A stretch of DNA of 64,000 bases from Pisaster brevispinus (taxonomy: Eukaryota; Echinodermata; Asteroidea; Forcipulatida; Asteriidae): positions 2,145,001-2,209,000 of the forward strand of contig JAMKCF010000023.1 of NCBI GenBank assembly GCA_023634235.1, written 5' to 3'. The position numbers and the translations under genes were made by a program. Below, piece by piece: positions 1 to 11,728 of the stretch. The notes beneath the pieces are model-generated. The model had not been told where the DNA came from. It saw only the letters and a list, made by a program, of their open reading frames with translations, and did not search any database. The stretch's first letter is position 1; each line of letters begins with the position of its first letter.

Positions 1-1864
1 GTTCAATCTCAGCTTGTTGGAGACGAAAACTTTTCAAACGGCTCAGATTGTGCTGTCATGAATTCTGTTCTAAGAATCATGTGTTTCTTGAAGGTACTGG
101 TTCAATCTCAGCTTGTTGGAGACGAAAACTTTTCAAACGGCTCAGATTGCTAGTCATTAATTCTGTTCTGAGAAAAAGGGGTTTCTTGCAGGTACTGGTT
201 CAATATCAGCTTGAATGGAAACGGAAACTTTTCAATCTGCTCAGATTGCTCCCTCATGAATTCTGTACTAAGAAACATGGGTTTCTTAAGGCACCAGTTC
301 ATTCTCAGCTTGATTGGAAACGAAAACTTTTCAAATGGCTCAGATTGCTCTGTCATTAATTCTGTACTAAGAAACATGGGTTTCTTGAAGGTACTGGTTC
401 AATCTCAGCGAGATTGGAGACTAAAAGTTTTTAAACGGCTCAAATTACTTGTCATGAATTCTTGACTAAAGCCACCGATTCCATCTCAACTTGATCGGAG
501 ATGAAAACTTATCAAACTGCTCAGATTGCTAAGTCATGAATTCTGTACAAAGAAACATTGGAGTTTTGAAGGTTTTGGTTCAATCTCAGTTTGATCGGAG
601 ACGAAAACTTTCCAAACTGCTCATATTGCTCTGTAATGAATACTGTACTAAGAAACATTGGAGTTTTGAAGCTACTGGTTCAATCTCAGCTTGATTGGAG
701 AAGAAAACTTTTCAAACAGCTCAGATTGCTAGTCATTAATTCTGTACTGAGAAAAAGGGGTTTCTTGCAGGTACTGGTTCAATATCAGCTTGAATGGAAA
801 CGGAAACTTTTCAATCTGCTCAGATTGCTCTGTCATGAATTCTGTACAAAGAAACATGGGTTTCTTGAAGCTACTGGTTCAATCTCAGTTTGATCGGATA
901 CGAAAAATTTTCAAACTGCTCAGATTGCTCTGTCATGAATTCTGTACTAAGAAATATTGGAGTTTTGAAGCTACTGGTTTAATCCTAGCTTGATCGGAGA
1001 CGAACACTTTTCAAACTGCTCAGATTGCTCTTCTATGAATTCTGTACTAAGAAATATTGGAGTTTTGAAGCTACTGGTTCAATCTCAGCTTGATTGGAGA
1101 CGAAACTTTCCAAACTCTCAGATTGCTCTGTCATGACTTCTGTACCAAGAAACTTGATTGTCTGAAGCTACTGGTTCAATCTCAGCTTCATTGGAGAAGA
1201 AAACTTTACAAACAGCTCAGATTACTTTGTCATGAATTATGTACTGAGAAACATGTGTTTCTTGAAGGTACTGGTTCAATCTCAGCTTGTTGGAGACGAA
1301 AACTTTTCAAATGGCTCAGATTTGCTCTGTCATGAATTCTGTTCTAAGAATCATGTGTTTCTTGAAGGTACTGGTTCAATCTCAGCTTGTTGGAGACGAA
1401 AACTTTTCAAACGGCTCAGATTGCTAGTCATTAATTCTGTTCTGAGAAAAAGGGGTTTCTTGCAGGTACTGGTTCAATATCAGCTTGAATGGAAACGGAA
1501 ACTTTTCAATCTGCTCAGATTGCTCCCTCATGAATTCTGTACTAAGAAACATGGGTTTCTTAAGGCACCAGTTCATTCTCAGCTTGATTGGAAACGAAAA
1601 CTTTTCAAATGGCTCAGATTGCTCTGTCATTAATTCTGTACTAAGAAACATGGGTTTCTTGAAGGTACTGGTTCAATCTCAGCGAGATTGGAGACTAAAA
1701 GTTTTTAAACGGCTCAAATTACTTGTCATGAATTCTTGACTAAAGCCACCGATTCCATCTCAACTTGATCGGAGATGAAAACTTATCAAACTGCTCAGAT
1801 TGCTAAGTCATGAATTCTGTACAAAGAAACATTGGAGTTTTGAAGGTTTTGGTTCAATCTCAGT
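1..1864 (+). repeat. 1274-bp block duplication inside the satellite
   Basis: Positions 1 to about 590 recur at 1275 to about 1864 with nearly the same variant pattern, including the rare CGAGATTGGAGACTAAAAG monomer followed by a short TTCTTGACTAAAGCCACCG junction. The offset is 1274 bp. The block carries the same frame-shadow ORFs on both strands in both copies. The left limit is set by the window edge, so the block may be longer. Confidence 0.85.
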
Positions 1865-4800
1865 TTGATCGGAGACGAAAACTTTCCAAACTGCTCATAT
1901 TGCTCTGTAATGAATACTGTACTAAGAAACATTGGAGTTTTGAAGCTACTGGTTCAATCCTAGCTTGATCGGAGACGAAAACTTTTCAAACTGCTCAGAT
2001 TGCTCTTCTATGAATTCTGTACTAAGAAATATTGGAGTTTTGAAGCTACTGGTTCAATCTCAGCTTGATTGGAGAAGATAACTTTTCAAACAGCTCAGAT
2101 TACTTTGTCATGAATTCTGTACTGAGAAACATGTGTTTCTTGAAGGTACTGGTTCAATCTCAGCTTGTTGGAGACGAAAACTTTTCAAACGGCTCAGATT
2201 GCTAGTCATTAATTCTGTTCTGAGAAAAAGGGGTTTCTTGCAGGTACTGGTTCAATATCAGCTTGAATGGAAACGGAAACTTTTCAATCTGCTCAGATTG
2301 CTCTGTCATGCATTCTGTACTAAGAAACACGGGTGTTCTTAAGCTACTGGTTCAATCTCAGCTTGATTGGAGACAAAAACTTTTCAAACTGCTCAGATTG
2401 CTCTGTCATGAATTCTGTACTAAGAAATATTGGAGTTTTGAAGCTACTGGTTCAATCTCAGCTTGATCGGAGACGAAAACTTTTCAAATGGCTCGGATTG
2501 CTCTGTCATTAAATCTGTACTAGAAAACATGGGTTTCTTGAAAGGTACTGGTTCAATCTCAGCGAGATTGGACACGAAAACTTTTTTAACTGATCAAATT
2601 ACTTTGTCATGTATTCTATTTCGGCTTGATTGGAAACGAACACTTTTCAAATGGCTCAGATTGCTCTGTCATTAATTCTGTACTAAGAAACATGGGTTTC
2701 TTGAAGGTACTGGTTCAATCTCAGCGAGATTGGAGACTAAAAGTTTTTAAACGGCTCAAATTACTTGTCATGAATTCTTGACTAAAGCCACCGATTCCAT
2801 CTCAACTTGATCGGAGATGAAAACTTATCAAACTGCTCAGATTGCTCTGTCATGAATTCTGTACAAAGAAACATTGGAGTTTTGAAGGTTTTGGTTCAAT
2901 CTCAGTTTGATCGGAGACGAAAACCTTCCAAACTGCTCATATTGCTCTGTAATGAATACTCTACTAAGAAACATTGGAGTTTTGAAGCTACTGGTTCAAT
3001 GTCAGCTTGATTGGAGAAGAAAACTTTTCAAACAGCTCTGATTACTTTGTCATGAATTCTGTACTGAGAAACATGTGTTTCTTGAAGGTACTGGTTCAAT
3101 CTCATCTTGTTGGAGACGAAAACTTTTCAAATGGCTCAGATTGCTAGTCATTAATTCTGTACTTAGAAAAAGGGGTTTCTTGCAGGTACTGGTTCAATAT
3201 CAGTTTGATTGGAAACGGAAACTTTTCAATCTGCTCAGATTGTGCTGTCATGAATTCTGTAATAAGAAACATGGTTGTATGAAGCTACTGGTTTAATATC
3301 AGCTTGATCGGAGACGAAAACTTTTCAAACGGCTCAGATTGCTCTGTCATTAAATCTGAAATAAGAAACATTGGTGTTCTGAAGGTACTGGTTTAATCTC
3401 AGTTCTATTGGAGACGAAAACTTTACAAACGGCTCTGATTGCTTTGTCATTAATTCTGTACTAAAACCACCGGTTCCATCTCAGCTTGATTGGAGACGAA
3501 AACTTTTCAAACGGCTCAGATTGCTCTGTCATGAATTCTGTACAAAGAAACATGGGTTTCTTGAAGCTACTTGTTCAATTTCAGCTTGATTGGAGACAAA
3601 AACTTTTCAAACTGCTCAGATTGCTCTGTCATGAATTCTGTACTAAGAAATATTGGAGTTTTGAAGCTACTGGTTCAATCTCAGCTTGATCGGAGATGAA
3701 AACTTTTCAAACACCTCAGATTGCTCTGTCATGAATTCTGTACTAATAAACATTGGAGTTTTGCAGGTACTGCTTCAATCTCAGTTTGATCGGATACGAA
3801 AACTTTCCAAACTGCTCAGATTGCTCTGTCATGAATTCTGTACTAAGAAATATTGGAGTTTTGAAGCTACTGGTTCAATCTCAGCTTGATCGGATACAAA
3901 AACTTTTCAATTTGCTCAGATTGCTCTTTTATGAATTCTGTACTAAGAAATATTGGAGTTTTGAAGCTACTGGTTCAATCTCAGCTTGATTGGAGAAGAA
4001 AACTTTTCAAACAGCTCAGATTACTTTGTCATGAATTCTGTACTAAGAATCATGTGTTTCTTGAAGGTACTGGTTCAATCTCAGCTTGTTGGAGACGAAA
4101 ACTTTTCAAACGGCTCAGATTGCTAGTCATTAATTCTGTACTGAGAAAAAGGGGTTTCTTGCAGGTACTGGTTCAATATCAGCTTGAATGGAAACGGAAA
4201 CTTTTCAATCTGCTCAGATTGCTCCGTCATGAATTCTGTACTAAGAAACATGGGTGTTCTTAAGCCACCGGTTCAATCTCAGCTTGATTGGAGGCGAAAA
4301 CTTTTCAAACTGCTCAGATTGCTCTGTCATGAATTCTGTACTAAGAAATATTGGAGTTTTAAGCTACTGGTTCAATCTCAGTTTGATCGGAGACGAAAAC
4401 TTTTCAAACTGCTCAGATTGCAATGTCATTAAATCTGTACTAGAAAACATGGGTTTCTTGAAAGGTACTGGTTCAATCTCAGCGAGATTGGACACGAAAA
4501 CTTTTTAAACTGATCAAATTACTTTGTCATGTATTCTATTTCGGCTTGATTGGAAACGGAAACTTTTCAATCTGCTCAGATTGCTCCGTCATGAATTCTG
4601 TACTAAGAAACATGGGGGTTCTTAAGCCACCGGTTCAATCTCAGCTTGATTGGAGGCGAATACTTTTCAAACGGCTCTGATTGCTTTGTCATGAATTCTG
4701 TACTAAGAAACATGGGTTTCTTAAGGCACCAGTTCATTCTCAGCTTGATTGGAAACGAAAACTTTTCAAATGGCTCAGATTGCTCTGTCATTAATTCTGT

Positions 4801-4915
4801 ACTAAGAAACATGGGTTTCTTGAAGGTAATGGTTCAATCTCAGCGAGATTGGAGACTAAAAGTTTTTAAACGGCTCAAATTACTTGTCATGAATTCTTTA
4901 CTAAAGCCACCGATT

Positions 4916-4985
4916 CAACCGGTGATGACTCGGTAGAATCAAAATTAAACTTCAATTACATTCTATTTCATTTCGTTTAATTAGG
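4916..4985 (+). repeat. 70-bp non-satellite insert with hairpin, copy 1
   Basis: A stretch unlike any monomer lies between ...GCCACCGATT and AAATTCAATCTCAGCG. With the preceding bases, GATTCAACCG and CGGTAGAATC form 10-bp inverted arms with one mismatch around a 9-nt loop. An A/T-rich tail (AAAATTAAACTTC, TTTCGTTTAATTAGG) follows. It sits at the same monomer position in all six occurrences, so it inserted once and spread with the higher-order blocks. It may be a relic of a small mobile element. Confidence 0.85.
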
Positions 4986-5459
4986 AAATTCAATCTCAGC
5001 GAGATTGGAGACTAAAAGTTTTTAAACGGCTCAAATTACTTGTCATGAATTCTTGACTAAAGCCACCGATTCCATCTCAACTTGATCGGAGATGAAAACT
5101 TATCAAACTGCTCAGATTGCTCTGTCATGAATTCTGTACTAAGAAACATGGTTGTATGAAGCTACTGGTTCAATCTCAGCTTGATCGGAGACGAAAACTT
5201 TTCAAACACCTCAGATTGCTCTGTCATGAATTCTGTACTTAATAACATTGGAGTTTTGCAGGTACTGCTTCAATCTCAGTTTGATCGGATACGAAAACTT
5301 TTCAAACTGCTCAGATTGCTCTGTCATGAATTCTGTACTAAGAATATTGGAGTTTTTAAGCTATTGGTTCAATCTCAGCTTGATCGGAGACGAAAACTTT
5401 TCAAATGGCTCAGATTGCTCTGTCATTAAATCTGTACTAGAAAACATGGGTTTCTTGAA

Positions 5460-5625
5460 AGGTTCAATCTCAGCGAGATTGGACACGAAAACTTTTTAAA
5501 CTGATCAAATTACTTTGTCATGTATTTTATTTCGGCTTGATTGGAGACGAAAACTTTTCAAATGGCTCAGATTGCTCTGTCATTAATTCTCTACTGATAA
5601 AATGGTTTTTTTTGCAGGTACTGGT
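5460..5625 (+). repeat. Marker pair: truncated monomer plus poly-T monomer
   Basis: A CGAGATTGGACACG monomer is cut short after GTCATGTATT and joined as TATTTCGGCTTGATTGG, leaving about 60 bp instead of 100. The next monomer ends GATAAAATGG, then a run of T, then GCAGGTACTGG. The pair recurs, poly-T at about 7038, 10150, 11590, 13708, 15006, 17262, 18602, 19697, 22911, 27570, 28821, 30219, 31641, 32401, 33652, 34946, 37377 and 38038, with T-run variants TATTTTTTT and T9. It is a regular landmark of the higher-order structure. The T-run followed by GCAG resembles a 3' splice site, but nothing else supports splicing. Confidence 0.8.
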
Positions 5626-7180
5626 TCAATCTCAGCTTGATTGGAAACGGAAACTTTTCAATCTGCTCAGATTGCTCCGTCATGAATTCTGTACTAAGAA
5701 ACATGGGTGTTTTAAAGCCACCGGTTCAATCTCAGCTTGATTGGAGGCGAATACTTTTCAAACGGCTCTGATTGCTTTGTCATGAATTCTGTACTAAGAA
5801 ACATGGGTTTCTTAAGGCACCAGTTCATTCTCAGCTTGATTGGAAACGAAAACTTTTCAAATGGCTCAGATTGCTCTGTCATTAATTCTGTACTAAGAAA
5901 CATGGGTTTCTTGAAGGTACTGGTTCAATCTCAGCGAAATTGGAGATTAAAAGTTTTTAAACGGCTCAAATTACTTGTCATGAATTCTTGACTAAAGCCA
6001 CCGATTCCATCTCAACTTGATCGGAGATGAAAACTTATCAAACTGCTCAGATTGCTCTGTCATGAATTCTGTACAAAGAAACATGGGTTTCTTGAAGCTA
6101 CTGGTTCAATCTCAGCTTGATTGGAGACAAAAACTTTTCAAACTGCTCAGATTGCTCTGTCATGAATTCTGTACTAAGAAATATTGGAGTTTTGAAGCTA
6201 CTGGTTCAATCTCAGCTTGATCGGATACGAAAACTTTTCAAACTGCTCAGATTGCTCTGTCATGAATTCTGTACAAAGAAATATTGGAGTTTTGAAGCTA
6301 CTGGTTCAATCTCAGCTTGATCGGATACGAAACCTTTCCAACTGCTCAGATTGCTCTGTCATGAATTCTGTACAAAGAAATATTGGAGTTTTGAAGCTAC
6401 TGGTTCAATCTCAGCTTGATCGGATACGAAAACTTTTCAATTTGCTCAGATTGCTCTTCTATGAATTCTGTACTAAGAAATATTGGAGTTTTGAAGCTAC
6501 TGGTTCAATCTCAGCTTGATTGGAGAAGAAAACTTTTCAAACAGCTCAGATTACTTTGTCATGAATTATGTACTGAGAAACATGTGTTTCTTGAAGGTAC
6601 TGGTTCAATCTCAGCTTGTTGGAGACGAAAACTTTTCAAACACCTCAGATTGCTCTGTCATGAATTCTGTACTAATAAACATTGGAGTTTTGCAGGTACT
6701 GCTTCAATCTCAGTTTGATCGGAGACAAAAACTTTTCAAACTGCTCAGATTGCTCTGTCATGAATTCTGTACTAAGAAATATTGGAGTTTTGAAGCTACT
6801 GGTTCAATCTCAGCTTGATCGGAGACGAAAACTTTTCAAATGGCTCGGATTGCTCTATCATTAAATCTGTACTAGAAAACATGGGTTTCTTGAAAGGTAC
6901 TGGTTCAATCTCAGCGAGATTGGACACGAAAACTTTTTAAACAAATTACTTTGTCATGTATTCTATTTCGGCTTGATTGGAGACGAAAACTTTTCAAATG
7001 GCTCAGATTGCTCTGTCATTAATTCTCTACTGATAAAATGGTTTTTTTTGCAGGTACTGGTTCAATCTCAGCTTGATTGGAAACGGAAACTTTTCAATCT
7101 GCTCAGATTGCTCCGTCATGAATTCTGTACTAAGAAACATGGGTGTTTTTAAGGCACCAGTTCATTCTCAGCTTGATTGG

Positions 7181-10100
7181 AAACGAACACTTTTCAAATG
7201 GCTCAGATTGCTCTGTCATTAATTCTGTACTAAGAAACATGGGTTTCTTGAAGGTACTGGTTCAATCTCAGCGAGATTGGAGACTAAAAGTTTTTAAACG
7301 GCTCAAATTACTTGTCATGAATTCTTGACTAAAGCCACCGATTCCATCTCAACTTGATCGGAGATGAAAACTTATCAAACTGCTCAGATTGCTCTGTCAT
7401 GAATTCTGTACAAAGAAACATTGGAGTTTTGAAGGTTTTGGTTCAATCTCAGTTTGATCGGAGACGAAAACCTTCCAAACTGCTCAAATTGCTCTGTAAT
7501 GAATACTCTACTAAGAAACATTGGAGTTTTGAAGCTACTGGTTCAATGTCAGCTTGATTGGAGAAGAAAACTTTTCAAACAGCTCTGATTACTTTGTCAT
7601 GAATTCTGTACTGAGAAACATGTGTTTCTTGAAGGTACTGGTTCAATCTCAGCTTGTTGGAGACGAAAACTTTTCAAATGGCTCAGATTGCTAGTCATTA
7701 ATTCTGTACTTAGAAAAAGGGGTTTCTTGCAGGTACTGGTTCAATATCAGTTTGATTGGAAACGGAAACTTTTCAATCTTCTCAGATTGTGCTGTCATGA
7801 ATTCTGTAATAAGAAACATGGTTGTATGAAGCTACTGGTTTAATATCAGCTTGATCGGAGACGAAAACTTTTCAAACGGCTCAGATTGCTCTGTCATTAA
7901 ATCTGAAATAAGAAACATTGGTGTTCTGAAGGTACTGGTTTAATCTCAGTTCTATTGGAGACGAAAACTTTACAAACGGCTCTGATTGCTTTGTCATTAA
8001 TTCTGTACTAAAACCACCGGTTCCATCTCAGCTTGATTGGAGACGAAAACTTTTCAAACGGCTCAGATTGCTCTGTCATGAATTCTGTACAAAGAAACAT
8101 GGGTTTCTTGAAGCTACTTGTTCAATTTCAGCTTGATTGGAGACAAAAACTTTTCAAACTGCTCAGATTGCTCTGTCATGAATTCTGTACTAAGAAATAT
8201 TGGAGTTTTGAAGCTACTGGTTCAATCTCAGCTTGATCGGAGACGAAAACTTTTCAAACACCTCAGATTGCTCTGTCATGAATTCTGTACTAATAAACAT
8301 TGGAGTTTTGCAGGTACTGCTTCAATCTCAGTTTGATCGGATACGAAAACTTTCCAAACTGCTCAGATTGCTCTGTCATGAATTCTGTACTAAGAAATAT
8401 TGGAGTTTTGAAGCTACTGGTTCAATCTCAGCTTGATCGGATACAAAAACTTTTCAATTTGCTCAGATTGCTCTTTTATGAATTCTGTACTAAGAAATAT
8501 TGGAGTTTTGAAGCTACTGGTTCAATCTCAGCTTGATTGGAGAAGAAAACTTTTCAAACAGCTCAGATTACTTTGTCATGAATTCTGTACTAAAAATCAT
8601 GTGTTTCTTGAAGGTACTGGTTCAATCTCAGCTTGTTGGAGACGAAAACTTTTCAAACGGCTCAGATTGCTAGTCATTAATTCTGTACTGAGAAAAAGGG
8701 GTTTCTTGCAGGTACTGGTTCAATATCAGCTTGAATGGAAACGGAAACTTTTCAATCTGCTCAGATTGCTCCGTCATGAATTCTGTACTAAGAAACATGG
8801 GTGTTCTTAAGCCACCGGTTCAATCTCAGCTTGATTGGAGGCGAAAACTTTTCAAACTGCTCAGATTGCTCTGTCATGAATTCTGTACTAAGAAATATTG
8901 GAGTTTTTAAGCTACTGGTTCAATCTCAGTTTGATCGGAGACGAAAACTTTTCAAACTGCTCAGATTGCAATGTCATTAAATCTGTACTAGAAAACATGG
9001 GTTTCTTGAAAGGTACTGGTTCAATCTCAGCGAGATTGGACACGAAAACTTTTTAAACTGATCAAATTACTTTGTCATGTATTCTATTTCGGCTTGATTG
9101 GAAACGGAAACTTTTCAATCTGCTCAGATTGCTCCGTCATGAATTCTGTACTAAGAAACATGGGGGTTCTTAAGCCACCGGTTCAATCTCAGCTTGATTG
9201 GAGGCGAATACTTTTCAAACGGCTCTGATTGCTTTGTCATGAATTCTGTACTAAGAAACATGGGTTTCTTAAGGCACCAGTTCATTCTCAGCTTGATTGG
9301 AAACGAAAACTTTTCAAATGGCTCAGATTGCTCTGTCATTAATTCTGTACTAAGAAACATGGGTTTCTTGAAGGTAATGGTTCAATCTCAGCGAGATTGG
9401 AGACTAAAAGTTTTTAAACGGCTCAAATTACTTGTCATGAATTCTTTACTAAAGCCACCGATTCAACCGGTGATGACTCGGTAGAATCAAAATTAAACTT
9501 CAATTACATTCTATTTCATTTCGTTTAATTAGGAAATTCAATCTCAGCGAGATTGGAGACTAAAAGTTTTTAAACGGCTCAAATTACTTGTCATGAATTC
9601 TTGACTAAAGCCACCGATTCCATCTCAACTTGATCGGAGATGAAAACTTATCAAACTGCTCAGATTGCTCTGTCATGAATTCTGTACTAAGAAACATGGT
9701 TGTATGAAGCTACTGGTTCAATCTCAGCTTGATCGGAGACGAAAACTTTTCAAACACCTCAGATTGCTCTGTCATGAATTCTGTACTTAATAACATTGGA
9801 GTTTTGCAGGTACTGCTTCAATCTCAGTTTGATCGGATACGAAAACTTTTCAAACTGCTCAGATTGCTCTGTCATGAATTCTGTACTAAGAATATTGGAG
9901 TTTTTAAGCTATTGGTTCAATCTCAGCTTGATCGGAGACGAAAACTTTTCAAATGGCTCAGATTGCTCTGTCATTAAATCTGTACTAGAAAACATGGGTT
10001 TCTTGAAAGGTTCAATCTCAGCGAGATTGGACACGAAAACTTTTTAAACTGATCAAATTACTTTGTCATGTATTTTATTTCGGCTTGATTGGAGACGAAA

Positions 10101-11728
10101 ACTTTTCAAATGGCTCAGATTGCTCTGTCATTAATTCTCTACTGATAAAATGGTTTTTTTTGCAGGTACTGGTTCAATCTCAGCTTGATTGGAAACGGAA
10201 ACTTTTCAATCTGCTCAGATTGCTCCGTCATGAATTCTGTACTAAGAAACATGGGTGTTTTAAAGCCACCGGTTCAATCTCAGCTTGATTGGAGGCGAAT
10301 ACTTTTCAAACGGCTCTGATTGCTTTGTCATGAATTCTGTACTAAGAAACATGGGTTTCTTAAGGCACCAGTTCATTCTCAGCTTGATTGGAAACGAAAA
10401 CTTTTCAAATGGCTCAGATTGCTCTGTCATTAATTCTGTACTAAGAAACATGGGTTTCTTGAAGGTACTGGTTCAATCTCAGCGAAATTGGAGATTAAAA
10501 GTTTTTAAACGGCTCAAATTACTTGTCATGAATTCTTGACTAAAGCCACCGATTCCATCTCAACTTGATCGGAGATGAAAACTTATCAAACTGCTCAGAT
10601 TGCTCTGTCATGAATTCTGTACAAAGAAACATGGGTTTCTTGAAGCTACTGGTTCAATCTCAGCTTGATTGGAGACAAAAACTTTTCAAACTGCTCAGAT
10701 TGCTCTGTCATGAATTCTGTACTAAGAAATATTGGAGTTTTGAAGCTACTGGTTCAATCTCAGCTTGATCGGATACGAAAACTTTTCAAACTGCTCAGAT
10801 TGCTCTGTCATGAATTCTGTACAAAGAAATATTGGAGTTTTGAAGCTACTGGTTCAATCTCAGCTTGATCGGATACGAAACCTTTCCAACTGCTCAGATT
10901 GCTCTGTCATGAATTCTGTACAAAGAAATATTGGAGTTTTGAAGCTACTGGTTCAATCTCAGCTTGATCGGATACGAAAACTTTTCAATTTGCTCAGATT
11001 GCTCTTCTATGAATTCTGTACTAAGAAATATTGGAGTTTTGAAGCTACTGGTTCAATCTCAGCTTGATTGGAGAAGAAAACTTTTCAAACAGCTCAGATT
11101 ACTTTGTCATGAATTATGTACTGAGAAACATGTGTTTCTTGAAGGTACTGGTTCAATCTCAGCTTGTTGGAGACGAAAACTTTTCAAACACCTCAGATTG
11201 CTCTGTCATGAATTCTGTACTAATAAACATTGGAGTTTTGCAGGTACTGCTTCAATCTCAGTTTGATCGGAGACAAAAACTTTTCAAACTGCTCAGATTG
11301 CTCTGTCATGAATTCTGTACTAAGAAATATTGGAGTTTTGAAGCTACTGGTTCAATCTCAGCTTGATCGGAGACGAAAACTTTTCAAATGGCTCGGATTG
11401 CTCTATCATTAAATCTGTACTAGAAAACATGGGTTTCTTGAAAGGTACTGGTTCAATCTCAGCGAGATTGGACACGAAAACTTTTTAAACAAATTACTTT
11501 GTCATGTATTCTATTTCGGCTTGATTGGAGACGAAAACTTTTCAAATGGCTCAGATTGCTCTGTCATTAATTCTCTACTGATAAAATGGTTTTTTTTGCA
11601 GGTACTGGTTCAATCTCAGCTTGATTGGAAACGGAAACTTTTCAATCTGCTCAGATTGCTCCGTCATGAATTCTGTACTAAGAAACATGGGTGTTTTTAA
11701 GGCACCAGTTCATTCTCAGCTTGATTGG
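7181..11728 (+). repeat. Higher-order repeat, copy 2 (4548 bp), chimeric
   Basis: Second copy of the unit. Up to about 8910 its variants are those of copy 3 (CTCAGCTTGTTGG, CTCAAATTGC, CAATCTTCTC, GGAGACGAAAAC, ACTAAAAATCATG, AGTTTTTAAGC), where copy 1 differs. From about 9100 its variants are those of copy 1 (no extra monomer at about 9099, CATGGGGGTTCTTAAG near 9160, AAGGTAATGGTTC near 9372), where copy 3 differs. A left-half/right-half mosaic is the expected product of one unequal exchange between two older copies. Confidence 0.9.
9464..9533 (+). repeat. 70-bp non-satellite insert, copy 2
   Basis: Same sequence and monomer context as at 4916, exactly 4548 bp downstream, inside the second higher-order copy. 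Confidence 0.85.

Larger units (their letters stand above)
2632..7180 (+). repeat. Higher-order repeat, copy 1 (about 4548 bp)
   Basis: First of three consecutive copies of a unit of about 45.5 monomers. The shared block begins near the GAACACTTTTCAAATGG variant (2637, repeated at about 7185 and 11733). The offset to copy 2 is 4547 bp before about 4360 and 4548 bp after it, because copy 1 lacks one T in AGTTTTAAGC at about 4358. Copy 1 has private variants in its left part: CTCATCTTGTTGG near 3111, CTCATATTGC near 2937, CAATCTGCTC near 3227 and GGAGATGAAAAC near 3690. From about 4550 on it agrees with copy 2. Confidence 0.9.
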
